NCBI RefSeq assembly: GCF_000737195.2
Contig: NZ_JALM01000002.1
Location: 1 to 64,000, forward strand
Direction: 5' to 3'
From: Sciscionella sediminilitoris
GTDB lineage: Bacteria > Actinomycetota > Actinomycetes > Mycobacteriales > Pseudonocardiaceae
DNA length: 64,000 bases
This document shows, piece after piece, positions 8,066 to 16,672 of the stretch. Each line of letters opens with the position of its first letter. Positions within the stretch are counted from its first letter, which is position 1. The position numbers and the translations under genes were made by a program. The notes beneath the pieces were generated by a model, which did no database searches, was not told the origin of the DNA, and saw only the letters and a program-made list of their open reading frames with translations.

Positions 8066-9427
8066 ATGACGACTCCGACCACCAGCTTGCGGCGTACGCT
8101 CGGCACCTTCCGGCTGCTCGTGTTCGGGTTGACCTATCTCGGTATCGGCGCGGTGTTCACCGTGTACGGTTCGGGTGTCGCGGCCACCGACGGCCATCTG
8201 CCCGCCGCCTATCTCGTCGCCACGGTCGCCATGCTGTTCACCGCACACTCCTATGGACGCATGGCGGTGCGATATCCGGCAGCCGGATCCGCGTACACCT
8301 ACGCGCAGCAGTCCTTCGGCGGGTACGCCGGTTTCCTGACTGGCTGGGCGCTGTTGCTCGACTATCTGCTGCTCCCGCTGATCAATTTCCTGCTCGTCGG
8401 GATCTATCTGCACGAGCAGTTCCCCGCACTGCCGCGCGATGTGATGATGCTGTCGGCGCTGCTGGTGGTGCTCGGCCTGAACGTACTCGGGCTCACCGTG
8501 GCCATCCGGCTGAACCTGATCCTCGTCGGCGCCGGAGCACTGCTCACCGTCCTGTTCGTGGTCCTGTCGATCCGTTACACCACAACGAATTCGGGGCCGG
8601 TGAACGTTTTCGGCGGGTTCGTCCCGAACGGCGGGGCCGGGCCGATCTTCGCCGGGGCGAGCGTGCTGGCGCTGTCCTTTCTCGGTTTCGACGCGGTGTC
8701 CACGCTCGCCGAGGAGGCCCGCAGGCCCAAGCGCGATGTCCCGCGCGCCATCGTGCTGACCGTACTGGTCGGCGGACTGTTCTTCATCGCGGTCGCCTGG
8801 GCGGGCAGCATCGTGTTCCCCGACTGGCACGCGATCACGAATCTGGAGGCGGCCGGTTTCTCCCTGATGGGGCGGGTCGGTGGGGCGGCACTGGTCTCCG
8901 CGTTCCTGGTCATCAATGTGGTCGGTTCGGTGCTGTGCGGAACCGCGGCGCAGGTGAGCACCGCACGCGTGCTCTACGCGATGGGCCGGGACGGTATTCT
9001 GCCCCGTCCGCTTGCCTATCTGCACCCACGGTTCCGCACTCCGGTTGTGGCCGCCTGCACGGTGGCGGTGGTGTCACTCGTCGGGCTGCTACTGGACCTG
9101 AACACGGCCATGGAGATCGTGAACTTCGGGGCACTGGCGGCATTCTCCATGGTGAACCTCGCACTGCTGCGCAGCTTCCTCGGCGACCGCGCGGCCCGCA
9201 GCCCACGCCGGTGGATCACCCACGCCGTGGCGCCGGGCGTCGGTTTCGTACTCACCGTGTGGTTGTGGACCTCGCTGAGCTGGCTGACCTTCCTCGTCGG
9301 GTTGTGCTGGCTGACGGTCGGTGCCGCGGTGCTCGCGGCGCGCACCCGCCTGTTCACCAGGCGCCCGCCGATGCTGGACCTCTCCGAAACCGAGACCCTG
9401 GAAACCACGGTCCCCCAACAGAAATGA
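8066..9427 (+). CDS. APC-superfamily amino acid/amine permease
   Basis: A 453-residue membrane transporter with about 12 hydrophobic helices. APC hallmarks are the first-helix run LLVFGLTYLGIGAVFTVYG, the YPAAGSAYTYAQ segment and ALSFLGFDAVSTLAEE in helix 6. These resemble permeases for putrescine, amino acids or related amines. The ATG at 8066 follows GAAGAGGT and sits just downstream of the palindromic operator. The stop codon overlaps the start of the amidohydrolase (ATGA), so import and hydrolysis are translationally coupled. The substrate is not identifiable. Confidence 0.87.
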   Translation: MTTPTTSLRRTLGTFRLLVFGLTYLGIGAVFTVYGSGVAATDGHLPAAYLVATVAMLFTAHSYGRMAVRYPAAGSAYTYAQQSFGGYAGFLTGWALLLDYLLLPLINFLLVGIYLHEQFPALPRDVMMLSALLVVLGLNVLGLTVAIRLNLILVGAGALLTVLFVVLSIRYTTTNSGPVNVFGGFVPNGGAGPIFAGASVLALSFLGFDAVSTLAEEARRPKRDVPRAIVLTVLVGGLFFIAVAWAGSIVFPDWHAITNLEAAGFSLMGRVGGAALVSAFLVINVVGSVLCGTAAQVSTARVLYAMGRDGILPRPLAYLHPRFRTPVVAACTVAVVSLVGLLLDLNTAMEIVNFGALAAFSMVNLALLRSFLGDRAARSPRRWITHAVAPGVGFVLTVWLWTSLSWLTFLVGLCWLTVGAAVLAARTRLFTRRPPMLDLSETETLETTVPQQK

Positions 9428-11046
9428 GTTCCATGAGCGCCGACACGATCCTGGTCAACGCCCGCGTACACACCCTCGCCCCGGAGCACCCGCACTGCGA
9501 CACGATTGCGATCGGAGGCGGGCGGATCCTGGACATCGGCGACACCGGGCTGCTCGCCGCGCACCGCGACGGGAGCACCGAGATCGTGGATCTCGGCGGA
9601 GCCACGGTCACGCCCGGCCTCGTCGACGGGCACATGCACCCGATCCAGGGTGCCGAGACGACCATGGGAATCGATTTCGGTGGGATCACTGATTTCGCCA
9701 CCTTCACCGAGCGGTTACGCGCCGAAGCCGAATGCCTCGGTCCCGGCGAATGGGTTCGCGGCTGGAATCTCGACTACGCGCTGTTCGCCGGTCGCCGGAT
9801 CAGTGCCGACTCCATCGAGGACGCGGTGCACGGCCTTCCGTGTTTCCTGTTGTTCTTCGACGGGCACACCGCGCTGGCCAGTCACGCCGCACTGCGGCTC
9901 GCCGGGATCCACGGCGGCCGGGAATTCACCGATTCCTCGGAGATCGTGCTGGATTCCATCGGGCACCCCACCGGGGAACTGCGCGAGCACACCGCCTATG
10001 CGCTGGTCGCCGACACCGCGCCCGCGCTGTCGGCGAAACGACTCCGGAAACGGGTGCGCGAGATCCTGTACCGGATCGCGGGCACCGGGCTCACCGGTGC
10101 GACCGTGATGAACGGCGATCCGGCCACCTTCGACCTGCTCGACGAGCTCGAACACAGTGGCTCCGGGCTGCCGGTCCGGCTGATGTGCGGGCTCGGCCAC
10201 CAGCCCGGGTCGGACGCGGATACGGTGCGCGCCAACATCGCCGCACGCGACCGGCACGGCGAACGCTGGCGTGGCGGGCTGATCAAGCTGTTCCTCGATG
10301 GCGTGATCGACACCGGAACCGCCTGGCTGTACGAGCCGGACACCCAAGGCATGGGAGGGTCCTCGTTCTGGCCGGATCCCGGACGCTACGCCGAAACCGT
10401 GCGCACCTACGCCGAAGCGGGGTTCCAGGTCGCCACACACGCGATCGGCGACCGGGCCATCGGCGCGGCCATCGATGCCTACCTCGGCGCCGGTGTACGC
10501 GCGGCTTCCGGGGCACCACACCGCATCGAACACCTGGAATGCCTTGCCGAACATGACCTGCACCGGCTCGCCGCCGCGGGGATCACGGCCTCGATGCAGC
10601 CGCTGCACATGCAATGGCGCGCACCGGACGGATCCGACTCGTGGACCAGCCGCCTGGACCCGCGACGGGCGGCGCTGGCCTGGCGGACAGGCGACGTCCT
10701 GCGCTCCGGCGCACCGCTCGCACTCGGTTCGGACTGGCCGGTCGCGCAGTACGACGCCCGAATCGGGCTGGCCTGGGCCCGGCTGCGCCGCGAACCCGGG
10801 CACCCGGACGCGCACGTCTTCGAACCCGCGCAGCGGCTCTCCGCGTACGAAGCACTGTGCGGCTTCACCACGGGGGCCACCCGGGCACAGGGCGACACCG
10901 ACCTCGGCAGCATCCGTCCCGGCAACCGAGCCGACCTCACCGTGTGGGCACAGGACCCGCTCGCGGTGTCCGCGGACGAACTCGTGCACCTGCCGATCCA
11001 CTCGACCTGGATCGGGGGAACCCGCATCTACCGTGCGGAGAACTGA
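9424..11046 (+). CDS. Metal-dependent amidohydrolase, YtcJ-like (amidohydrolase 3)
   Basis: A 540-residue amidohydrolase-superfamily enzyme of the long YtcJ/AepA-like group. The metal site is intact: VDGHMHP near residue 69 (HxH), HAIGDRAIG near residue 339, HRIEHLE near residue 364 and LGSDWPVA near residue 436 (catalytic Asp). The N-terminus shows the typical beta-sandwich start (DTILVNARVHTL). The start at 9424 overlaps the permease stop (ATGA); a second in-frame ATG at 9433 is equally possible. It forms an operon with the APC permease under the TetR regulator and probably hydrolyses the imported amide or cyclic amide. It converges on the next gene with 6 bp between the stops. Confidence 0.87.
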   Translation: MSSMSADTILVNARVHTLAPEHPHCDTIAIGGGRILDIGDTGLLAAHRDGSTEIVDLGGATVTPGLVDGHMHPIQGAETTMGIDFGGITDFATFTERLRAEAECLGPGEWVRGWNLDYALFAGRRISADSIEDAVHGLPCFLLFFDGHTALASHAALRLAGIHGGREFTDSSEIVLDSIGHPTGELREHTAYALVADTAPALSAKRLRKRVREILYRIAGTGLTGATVMNGDPATFDLLDELEHSGSGLPVRLMCGLGHQPGSDADTVRANIAARDRHGERWRGGLIKLFLDGVIDTGTAWLYEPDTQGMGGSSFWPDPGRYAETVRTYAEAGFQVATHAIGDRAIGAAIDAYLGAGVRAASGAPHRIEHLECLAEHDLHRLAAAGITASMQPLHMQWRAPDGSDSWTSRLDPRRAALAWRTGDVLRSGAPLALGSDWPVAQYDARIGLAWARLRREPGHPDAHVFEPAQRLSAYEALCGFTTGATRAQGDTDLGSIRPGNRADLTVWAQDPLAVSADELVHLPIHSTWIGGTRIYRAEN

Positions 11047-11052
11047 CGTGGA

Positions 11053-11910
11053 TCAGCGCGCGGTGAGTGCCGTGTACAGCTCGGGGCGGCGGTCCGCGAA
11101 CAGTCCCCACATGGAGCGTTCCGCGCGCGCCTGCTCGAGGTTCAGCTGAGCCACCAGCACCTCCTCGCCGTGTTTCCCGGCCTCGGCGAGGACTTCCCCG
11201 TGATGATCGGTGATGAAGGAGCTGCCGAGGAATTCGAGACCGTCACCGTCCACAGTGGAATCTGTGCCGGTCCGATTGCTCGCCAGCACCGGGATGAAGT
11301 TGGCGGCCGCGTGCCCTTGCATGCAGCGCCGCCACTGGGACATCGGTGATCCACCCGGATACAGCGGATCGCTGCCGATCGCGGTCGGGTAGAGCAACAG
11401 GTCCGCGCCCCGCAGTGTCAGCACCCGGGCCGCTTCGGGAAACCACTGATCCCAGCAGATCCCCGCGCCGATCCGGCCGACCGCGGTGTCCCAGACGAGC
11501 AGGCCGGTGTCGCCCTCGGCGAAGTAGAACTTCTCGAAGTAGCCGGGATCGTTCGGTACATGGGATTTCCGGTAGGTACCGAGCGGGCTGCCGTCGGCGT
11601 CGATCATCGCGAGGGAATTGAACAACGCATCCGGTGTTCGCTCGTAGAAACTGACCGGAAGGACCACACCGAGTTCGGCCGCCAGCGATCGCATCCGGGC
11701 GAGAACCGGCGAACGGTCTGCCTCGCGGGCGCGCGCGAGATGGACCGGGTCCTGTTGCTGGCAGAAGTACGGCCCGGCGAACAGTTCTTGGAGGAGCACG
11801 AGTTGCGCACCGTGCGCGGCAGCGTACCGGATGAGCCGTTCTGCGCGGTCGAGGTTCTCGCTTTCCCTATCGGTACAGGCCATCTGGGTCACCGCGACAC
11901 CGATCGTCAT
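11053..11910 (-). CDS. Carbon-nitrogen hydrolase, N-carbamoylputrescine amidase-like
   Basis: A 285-residue nitrilase-superfamily amidase. The catalytic triad is visible: Glu in LLQELFAGPYF, Lys in TYRKSHVPNDPGYFEKFYF and Cys in GAGICWDQWFPE. The PGYFEKFYF and ICWDQWFPEAAR segments closely match the style of plant and bacterial N-carbamoylputrescine amidases (AguB) and N-carbamoyl-D-amino acid hydrolases. It is the last gene of the minus-strand operon that starts with the NCS1 permease, 14 bp after a second, more divergent C-N hydrolase. It likely removes a carbamoyl or amide group from an intermediate. Naming it AguB would be overreach because no agmatine deiminase is present. Confidence 0.85.
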   Translation of the reverse strand: MTIGVAVTQMACTDRESENLDRAERLIRYAAAHGAQLVLLQELFAGPYFCQQQDPVHLARAREADRSPVLARMRSLAAELGVVLPVSFYERTPDALFNSLAMIDADGSPLGTYRKSHVPNDPGYFEKFYFAEGDTGLLVWDTAVGRIGAGICWDQWFPEAARVLTLRGADLLLYPTAIGSDPLYPGGSPMSQWRRCMQGHAAANFIPVLASNRTGTDSTVDGDGLEFLGSSFITDHHGEVLAEAGKHGEEVLVAQLNLEQARAERSMWGLFADRRPELYTALTAR

Positions 11911-11924
11911 GTCATGCCTGCCGA

Positions 11925-12740
11925 TCAGCCGGCGGTGTGCCAGTGCGCCAGCAACCGCACCGCGGGGGCGACCCGCTCGCGTTCCGCGGCCACGTCGATC
12001 CGGGACAGCAACAGTTCCGCTTCGCCGGTGCCGCGCGCGGCGGCCGCGACGGTGCGCCCGTCCGGGGCGAGCACGCGGCTGCCGCCCAGCATCGGTACCC
12101 CTGGCCCGCACTGCTGGTTGGCCATGATCCACCACTGGCCGTTGGTGATCGCGTGCGCCGGATACAGGGTGTCCCACCAGGATTCCGCGTCCGTCTCGTA
12201 GGCGGCGGGGGCGAGCACCACCCCGGCACCGGCGGCGGCCAGTTCCCGCGCGGTCTCGGGGAAGTCGCCGTCGAAGCAGATGGCGCAGCCGATGCGGCCG
12301 AGTTCGGCGGTGTCCACGGTCTCGAACCGGCTGCCCGCGGCGAACACCTCCGGCTCCCCGCCAGGGGGATACAGGTGCACTTTCCGTTGTGCCAGCACGA
12401 GTTCGCCGGTCGAATCGAAGACAAGCGCGGTGTTGTACAGCAACCCGCCCGCGGATTCCACGAACGTCCCGGCGCACAGCAGTATCCCGTGCCTCGCGGC
12501 GAGCGCGGCGAACCGGCGCGCCCGTGGCCCGTCGACGGGTTCGGCGACGGCCGCGGCATCGCGGGGCAGCGATTCGCTCCGGTAGCCGCAGGCCCACAGT
12601 TCGGGCAGCACGACAACCGAGCATCCCTGCCCCGCGAGGGCATCGATCGCTTCGGTGGCAACGGTTTCGTTGTGTTCCGGTTCGCCGGGGACCGGAACCA
12701 GCTGGGCGATGCCGACGGTGACCGGTTGCGCCGTGTTCAT
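11925..12740 (-). CDS. Carbon-nitrogen hydrolase (nitrilase superfamily)
   Basis: A 271-residue amidase with the Glu-Lys-Cys triad: VVLPELWACGY (Glu near residue 46), QRKVHLYPPGGE (Lys near 115) and GCAICFDGDFPETARE (Cys near 150). It is only distantly similar in wording to the downstream C-N hydrolase, so the two are not a recent duplication and probably act on different bonds. Its ATG overlaps the SDR stop codon by 4 bp, which indicates translational coupling in the permease, ALDH, SDR, C-N hydrolase operon. The substrate is unknown. Confidence 0.83.
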   Translation of the reverse strand: MNTAQPVTVGIAQLVPVPGEPEHNETVATEAIDALAGQGCSVVVLPELWACGYRSESLPRDAAAVAEPVDGPRARRFAALAARHGILLCAGTFVESAGGLLYNTALVFDSTGELVLAQRKVHLYPPGGEPEVFAAGSRFETVDTAELGRIGCAICFDGDFPETARELAAAGAGVVLAPAAYETDAESWWDTLYPAHAITNGQWWIMANQQCGPGVPMLGGSRVLAPDGRTVAAAARGTGEAELLLSRIDVAAERERVAPAVRLLAHWHTAG

Positions 12741-13501
12741 CGGGCCAGGAATCCGCCGTCCACGGGAAGCGCGACACCGGTGACGAATCCTGCGTCGGCC
12801 GAGGAGAGGAAGGCCACCCCGGAGGCGATCTCCTCCGGCTTGGCCAGCCTGCCCATCGGGATCGGCTCGGCGAGCTTGGCCTTCTCCGCCTCCACATCGC
12901 CCTCGCTGAGCAGCGCGTTCAGCAGCGGGGTGTCGCAGTCGGACGGGCAGATCGCGTTGACCCGGATCCCGGAGGTCGCGTACTGCACGGCCATGTGCCT
13001 GGTCAGGTTGAGCACCGCGCCCTTCGAGGCGTCGTAGGCGCATTCGTCCGGCAGCGCGGTGAACCCGAAGACCGAGGCGATGTTCACGATCGCTCCCCCA
13101 CCGGCGGCAAGGATCGCGGGAACCCCGTGCTTTCCGGTCAGGTACATGCTCTTGACGTTGATCGCCATGACCCGGTCCCAGTCGTCCTCCGAGCATGCGA
13201 CGACATCGCCTTCGGCGGCCAGGATCCCGGCGGCGTTGACGATCACGTTCAGCCCGCCGAGTGCCTGCACGGTCCGCTCCACGGCCGCGGCGACGGCCGT
13301 ACCGGAGGCCACATCGCATTCCACGCCCACCGCGGTTCCGCCCGCGGCCTCGATGGTCTTCGCGGTCTCCTCGGCCGCGTCCTTACGGATGTCCACCGCG
13401 GCGATGGTGGCGCCTTCCTCGGCAAGGCGCAGCGCGCAGGCACGCCCGATGCCCGATCCCGCACCGGTCACGAACGCTGCTTTTCCGTCGAGTCCTCGCA
13501 C
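12737..13501 (-). CDS. SDR-family NAD(P)-dependent oxidoreductase
   Basis: A 254-residue classical short-chain dehydrogenase. The cofactor motif TGAGSGIG is near residue 12, an Asp at the end of beta-2 (AVDIRKD) favours NAD(H), NAAG is near residue 89, the catalytic Ser is in NIASVFG, and the catalytic YDASK is near residue 154. The C-terminus VDGGFLAR is typical. It is the middle gene of the five-gene operon, next to an aldehyde dehydrogenase, so it plausibly oxidises an alcohol to the aldehyde or ketone used by the next enzyme. Confidence 0.88.
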   Translation of the reverse strand: MRGLDGKAAFVTGAGSGIGRACALRLAEEGATIAAVDIRKDAAEETAKTIEAAGGTAVGVECDVASGTAVAAAVERTVQALGGLNVIVNAAGILAAEGDVVACSEDDWDRVMAINVKSMYLTGKHGVPAILAAGGGAIVNIASVFGFTALPDECAYDASKGAVLNLTRHMAVQYATSGIRVNAICPSDCDTPLLNALLSEGDVEAEKAKLAEPIPMGRLAKPEEIASGVAFLSSADAGFVTGVALPVDGGFLAR

Positions 13502-13529
13502 TATCGTCTCCTTGGTATCTCGGTCCGGC

Positions 13530-15023
13530 TCAGTACTTCAGCCAGGTCGTCTTCAACGCGGTGTACTTGTCCAGCGAGTGCAGCGAGAGATCCCGGCCGA
13601 AACCGGACTGCTTGACACCGCCGAACGGGGTGATGGGATTCAGCGCGTCCACGGTGTTCAGCGAAACGGTGCCGACGCGCAACCGGTCGGCGATCCGGTG
13701 CGCCCGCGAGATGTCCTGGGTCCACACCGAGGCGGCGAGGCCGTAGACGCTGTCGTTGGCCAGCCGCACCGCCTCGTCCTCATCGGTGAACCGCTGCACC
13801 GCGAGCACCGGCCCGAAGATCTCCTCGGCCGCGAGCGGGGAACCGGCCGGCACCCGGTCGAAGATCGTCGGTTCGATGAAGGCGCCCCGGCCGTCGATGC
13901 CGACCCGGTTGCCGCCGAGCAGCAGTTCGGCAGAGGAGCGCGCCTGGTCGATATAGCCCTGCACGCGGTCGGCGTGCCCGGCGTCCACGAGCGCGCCCAT
14001 GCTCGACTCCGGGTCGAGCGGATCACCGGGCCGGATCTTCGCGGCCCGTTCGGTGATGCGCCGCAACAGGTCATCGGCGATCGATTCGTGCACCAGGAGC
14101 CGGGAATTGGCCGAGCAGACCTCGCCCTGATTGGCGAAGATCCCGAAGCAGGCCAGTTCGGCGACCTCGTCGAGATCCCCGGCGTCGGAGAACACGATGT
14201 TCGGGCTCTTGCCGCCGCATTCCAGCCAGACCTGTTTCATATTGGACTGTCCGGCGTATTCCAGCAGCAGCTTGCCCACCTCCCCGGAACCGGTGAACGC
14301 CACGCAGTCGATGTCCGGGTGCCGCCCGATGGCCTGGCCCGCTTCCTCGCCGTAGCCGGGGACGACGTTGAGCACCCCGGCCGGAATTCCCGCTTCGAGG
14401 GCGAGTTCACCCAGCCGCAGCGCGGAAAGCGGCGACTGTTCGGCGGGTTTGAGCACCACGCTGTTGCCCGCGGCCAGCGCGGGCGCCACCTTCCATGAGG
14501 CCATTTCCAGCGGGAAGTTCCACGGTACGATCGCGCCGACCACGCCGATGGGTTCCCGGCGGATCATGGCGAGGTTTCCCTGTGCGGCGGGGGCGATCTC
14601 GTCGTAGAGCTTGTCGATCGCCTCGGCGTACCAGGCGAATACGTCCGCGGTCCCGGGAATGTCGAAGGCCGCGGCCTCGGCGACGAGCTTGCCCATGTCC
14701 AGCGATTCGGTCAGCGCCAGCTCTTCCGTATCGGCCCGGATGAGTTCGGCCAGCCGCAGCAGCGCGGCCTTGCGGGTCGCCGGATCGGCGCGGGACCAGT
14801 CACCGCGCTCGAACGCGGCCCGTGCCGCGCGCACCGCACGGTCGACGTCCGCGTCCGTGCACCGGGCCACCTCGGCGATGGTCGCCTCGGTCGCCGGGTT
14901 GATCGAGGCGAAAGTCCGCCCCGATTCCGCACCGGTACGGGCACCGTCGATGAACGCCTCGCCCTCGGGACGGAACTCCGCGGCCAGTTTCGCCCACTGC
15001 TCGTGGGTGTTCTCCTCGGTCAT
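13530..15023 (-). CDS. Aldehyde dehydrogenase, gamma-Glu-gamma-aminobutyraldehyde dehydrogenase-like
   Basis: A 497-residue NAD(P)-dependent aldehyde dehydrogenase of normal length. The motifs are VPWNFPLEMASWK (cofactor pocket), FTGSGEVGK (NAD-binding turn), WLECGGKSPNIVF (catalytic Glu) and NQGEVCSANSRLLV (catalytic Cys). The overall wording resembles the PuuC/betaine-aldehyde group. The ATG at 15023 has a strong GAAGGAGG just upstream, so the longer ORF start is rejected. It sits 13 bp after the permease gene, and the operon suggests oxidation of an amino-aldehyde released from the transported compound. Confidence 0.88.
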   Translation of the reverse strand: MTEENTHEQWAKLAAEFRPEGEAFIDGARTGAESGRTFASINPATEATIAEVARCTDADVDRAVRAARAAFERGDWSRADPATRKAALLRLAELIRADTEELALTESLDMGKLVAEAAAFDIPGTADVFAWYAEAIDKLYDEIAPAAQGNLAMIRREPIGVVGAIVPWNFPLEMASWKVAPALAAGNSVVLKPAEQSPLSALRLGELALEAGIPAGVLNVVPGYGEEAGQAIGRHPDIDCVAFTGSGEVGKLLLEYAGQSNMKQVWLECGGKSPNIVFSDAGDLDEVAELACFGIFANQGEVCSANSRLLVHESIADDLLRRITERAAKIRPGDPLDPESSMGALVDAGHADRVQGYIDQARSSAELLLGGNRVGIDGRGAFIEPTIFDRVPAGSPLAAEEIFGPVLAVQRFTDEDEAVRLANDSVYGLAASVWTQDISRAHRIADRLRVGTVSLNTVDALNPITPFGGVKQSGFGRDLSLHSLDKYTALKTTWLKY

Positions 15024-15036
15024 GCCATTGCCTCCT

Positions 15037-16458
15037 TCACGAAGCCGAACTGGAGTCACCGGCGAGCACGGCTTCACCGAGCGGATTCGCCCGCCGCCGC
15101 GTGTACCGCGCGACCAGGTAGTAGAACGGGCAGGTGATCACGAGCCCGACGATCCAGGAGATGTCCACCCCGTTGAGCAGCCCGGCTATGGGGCCGGTGT
15201 AGAGGCTGCTGGAGAAGAACGGCACCTGGATGACGATGCCGAGCAGGTACGCGGCGATCGCGGCGCCGTTGAACCGCCCGTAGATACCGCCGTCCGCGCG
15301 GAAGAACGACTGCACGTCGTACTCACCGTGCCGCACCAGGTAGTAGTCGACGAGGTTGATCGCGGTCCACGGGGTCAGCACGTACAGCAGCAGCGCGATG
15401 AAGTTCTCGTACACGACGAGGAAGTTGTCCTTACCGGCCAGCGCGAGCAGCAGCGCGGCGGCGAACACGATCACCGCGACCACCGCACGGCCACCGGCCC
15501 GTGGAACCCAGTTGCGGCGCAGGGTCTGCCCGACGGTGATCACGCAGAGCACCCCGCAGTACAGGTTCATCGCGTTGGTGTTGGCCACCCCGATGGAGAA
15601 CACGATCAGCACCACCGTGCTGATACCCGGGGTCAGCTGGGCGAGCCCGGCGACCGGATCGTCCCCGCCGACGATCACCCCGACCAGCGCGCCGAGCACC
15701 ATCGGCAGCACCGAACCGAGCACGCATCCGCCGTAGGTGGCCCAGAACGCGGGCTTGGCACCGGTTCCCTTCGGCATGTAGCGCGAGTAGTCCGAGACAT
15801 AGGGCGCGTAGGCGATCTGCCACAGTGCCGCCGCCGAGATCGTGCCGAGCAGCCCGGTGGGGCTGACGCTGCCGCGGCCGAACAGATCGGCGGGCACCCC
15901 GTGGACGAACAGTACCCAGCAGAACGCCAGCAGTAGCGCCAATCCCGCCGCGATCGTCATGATCTTGCTGTAGGTGTGGATCAGTTTGTAGCCTAATATC
16001 GTGGCCGCGACGCTGACCACGCCGACGATCACGATTCCCGCTGGCACCGAGAGAACCGGTGCCACCACATGCAGGGATTGCCCGCCGAGCACGAGGTTCG
16101 ACGCGAAGTAACCGGCGTACATGATGATCACCAGCACCACGACCATCAGGGCGCCGTACACCCCGAACTGGCCGCGGGTCTGCACCATCTGCGGCACACC
16201 CAGTTGCGGTCCCTGCGCGGAATGCAGCGCCATGAAAATGCCGCCGACGAGATTGCCGATCAGGATGCCGGCCAGTGCCCAGCCGAGGGAAAGGTGATAG
16301 ACCGTAGTCGAGAGAACACCGGTCGCTATGGTGAGCACCATGATGTTGGAGCCGAACCAGATCGTGAACAGATCGCGTGCCCGGCCGTGCCGCTCGTTCT
16401 CCGGGACCTGATCGATCGTCCGCACTTCCACGGTCGGTGTCGCTGAAGCGCTCTCCAT
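15037..16458 (-). CDS. NCS1-family permease (purine/cytosine/allantoin type)
   Basis: A 473-residue membrane transporter with about 12 hydrophobic segments. The first-helix region DLFTIWFGSNIMVLTI and the helix-3 region SAQGPQLGVPQMVQTRGQFG are characteristic of NCS1 transporters for nucleobases, hydantoins and related ring compounds. The ATG at 16458 is preceded by AGGAAGG; the longer ORF start is unlikely. It is the first gene of the five-gene catabolic operon and divergent from the LysR gene, so transport and breakdown of one compound are probably controlled together. Confidence 0.87.
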   Translation of the reverse strand: MESASATPTVEVRTIDQVPENERHGRARDLFTIWFGSNIMVLTIATGVLSTTVYHLSLGWALAGILIGNLVGGIFMALHSAQGPQLGVPQMVQTRGQFGVYGALMVVVLVIIMYAGYFASNLVLGGQSLHVVAPVLSVPAGIVIVGVVSVAATILGYKLIHTYSKIMTIAAGLALLLAFCWVLFVHGVPADLFGRGSVSPTGLLGTISAAALWQIAYAPYVSDYSRYMPKGTGAKPAFWATYGGCVLGSVLPMVLGALVGVIVGGDDPVAGLAQLTPGISTVVLIVFSIGVANTNAMNLYCGVLCVITVGQTLRRNWVPRAGGRAVVAVIVFAAALLLALAGKDNFLVVYENFIALLLYVLTPWTAINLVDYYLVRHGEYDVQSFFRADGGIYGRFNGAAIAAYLLGIVIQVPFFSSSLYTGPIAGLLNGVDISWIVGLVITCPFYYLVARYTRRRANPLGEAVLAGDSSSAS

Positions 16459-16618
16459 TGAGTCAGCCTTCCTGCTGCCACGCCACACAGCGCTGAACGG
16501 GTAGTCATTTCCGTGGTCACACCGGATCATCGGTTGCCGTGTCCTGGACCACAGAGGGATTAGAAATCATCCTGATTCAATGGGAATCAACAGTCAATCG
16601 CATAATATTGGACCTAGG

Positions 16619-16635
16619 CATCAAAATATTTGATG
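16619..16635. promoter_or_regulatory. Palindrome with 7-bp arms, candidate LysR-binding site
   Basis: CATCAAA at 16619-16625 and TTTGATG at 16629-16635 are perfect inverted arms around ATA. The site is AT-rich, has T-N11-A character and lies 37 bp before the LysR start in the divergent region that also serves the NCS1 permease operon. This is the usual place for a LysR recognition site. Confidence 0.6.
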
Positions 16636-16672
16636 ATGTGAGCCGTCCGGCAACCCCGATGATGAGGTCTTC

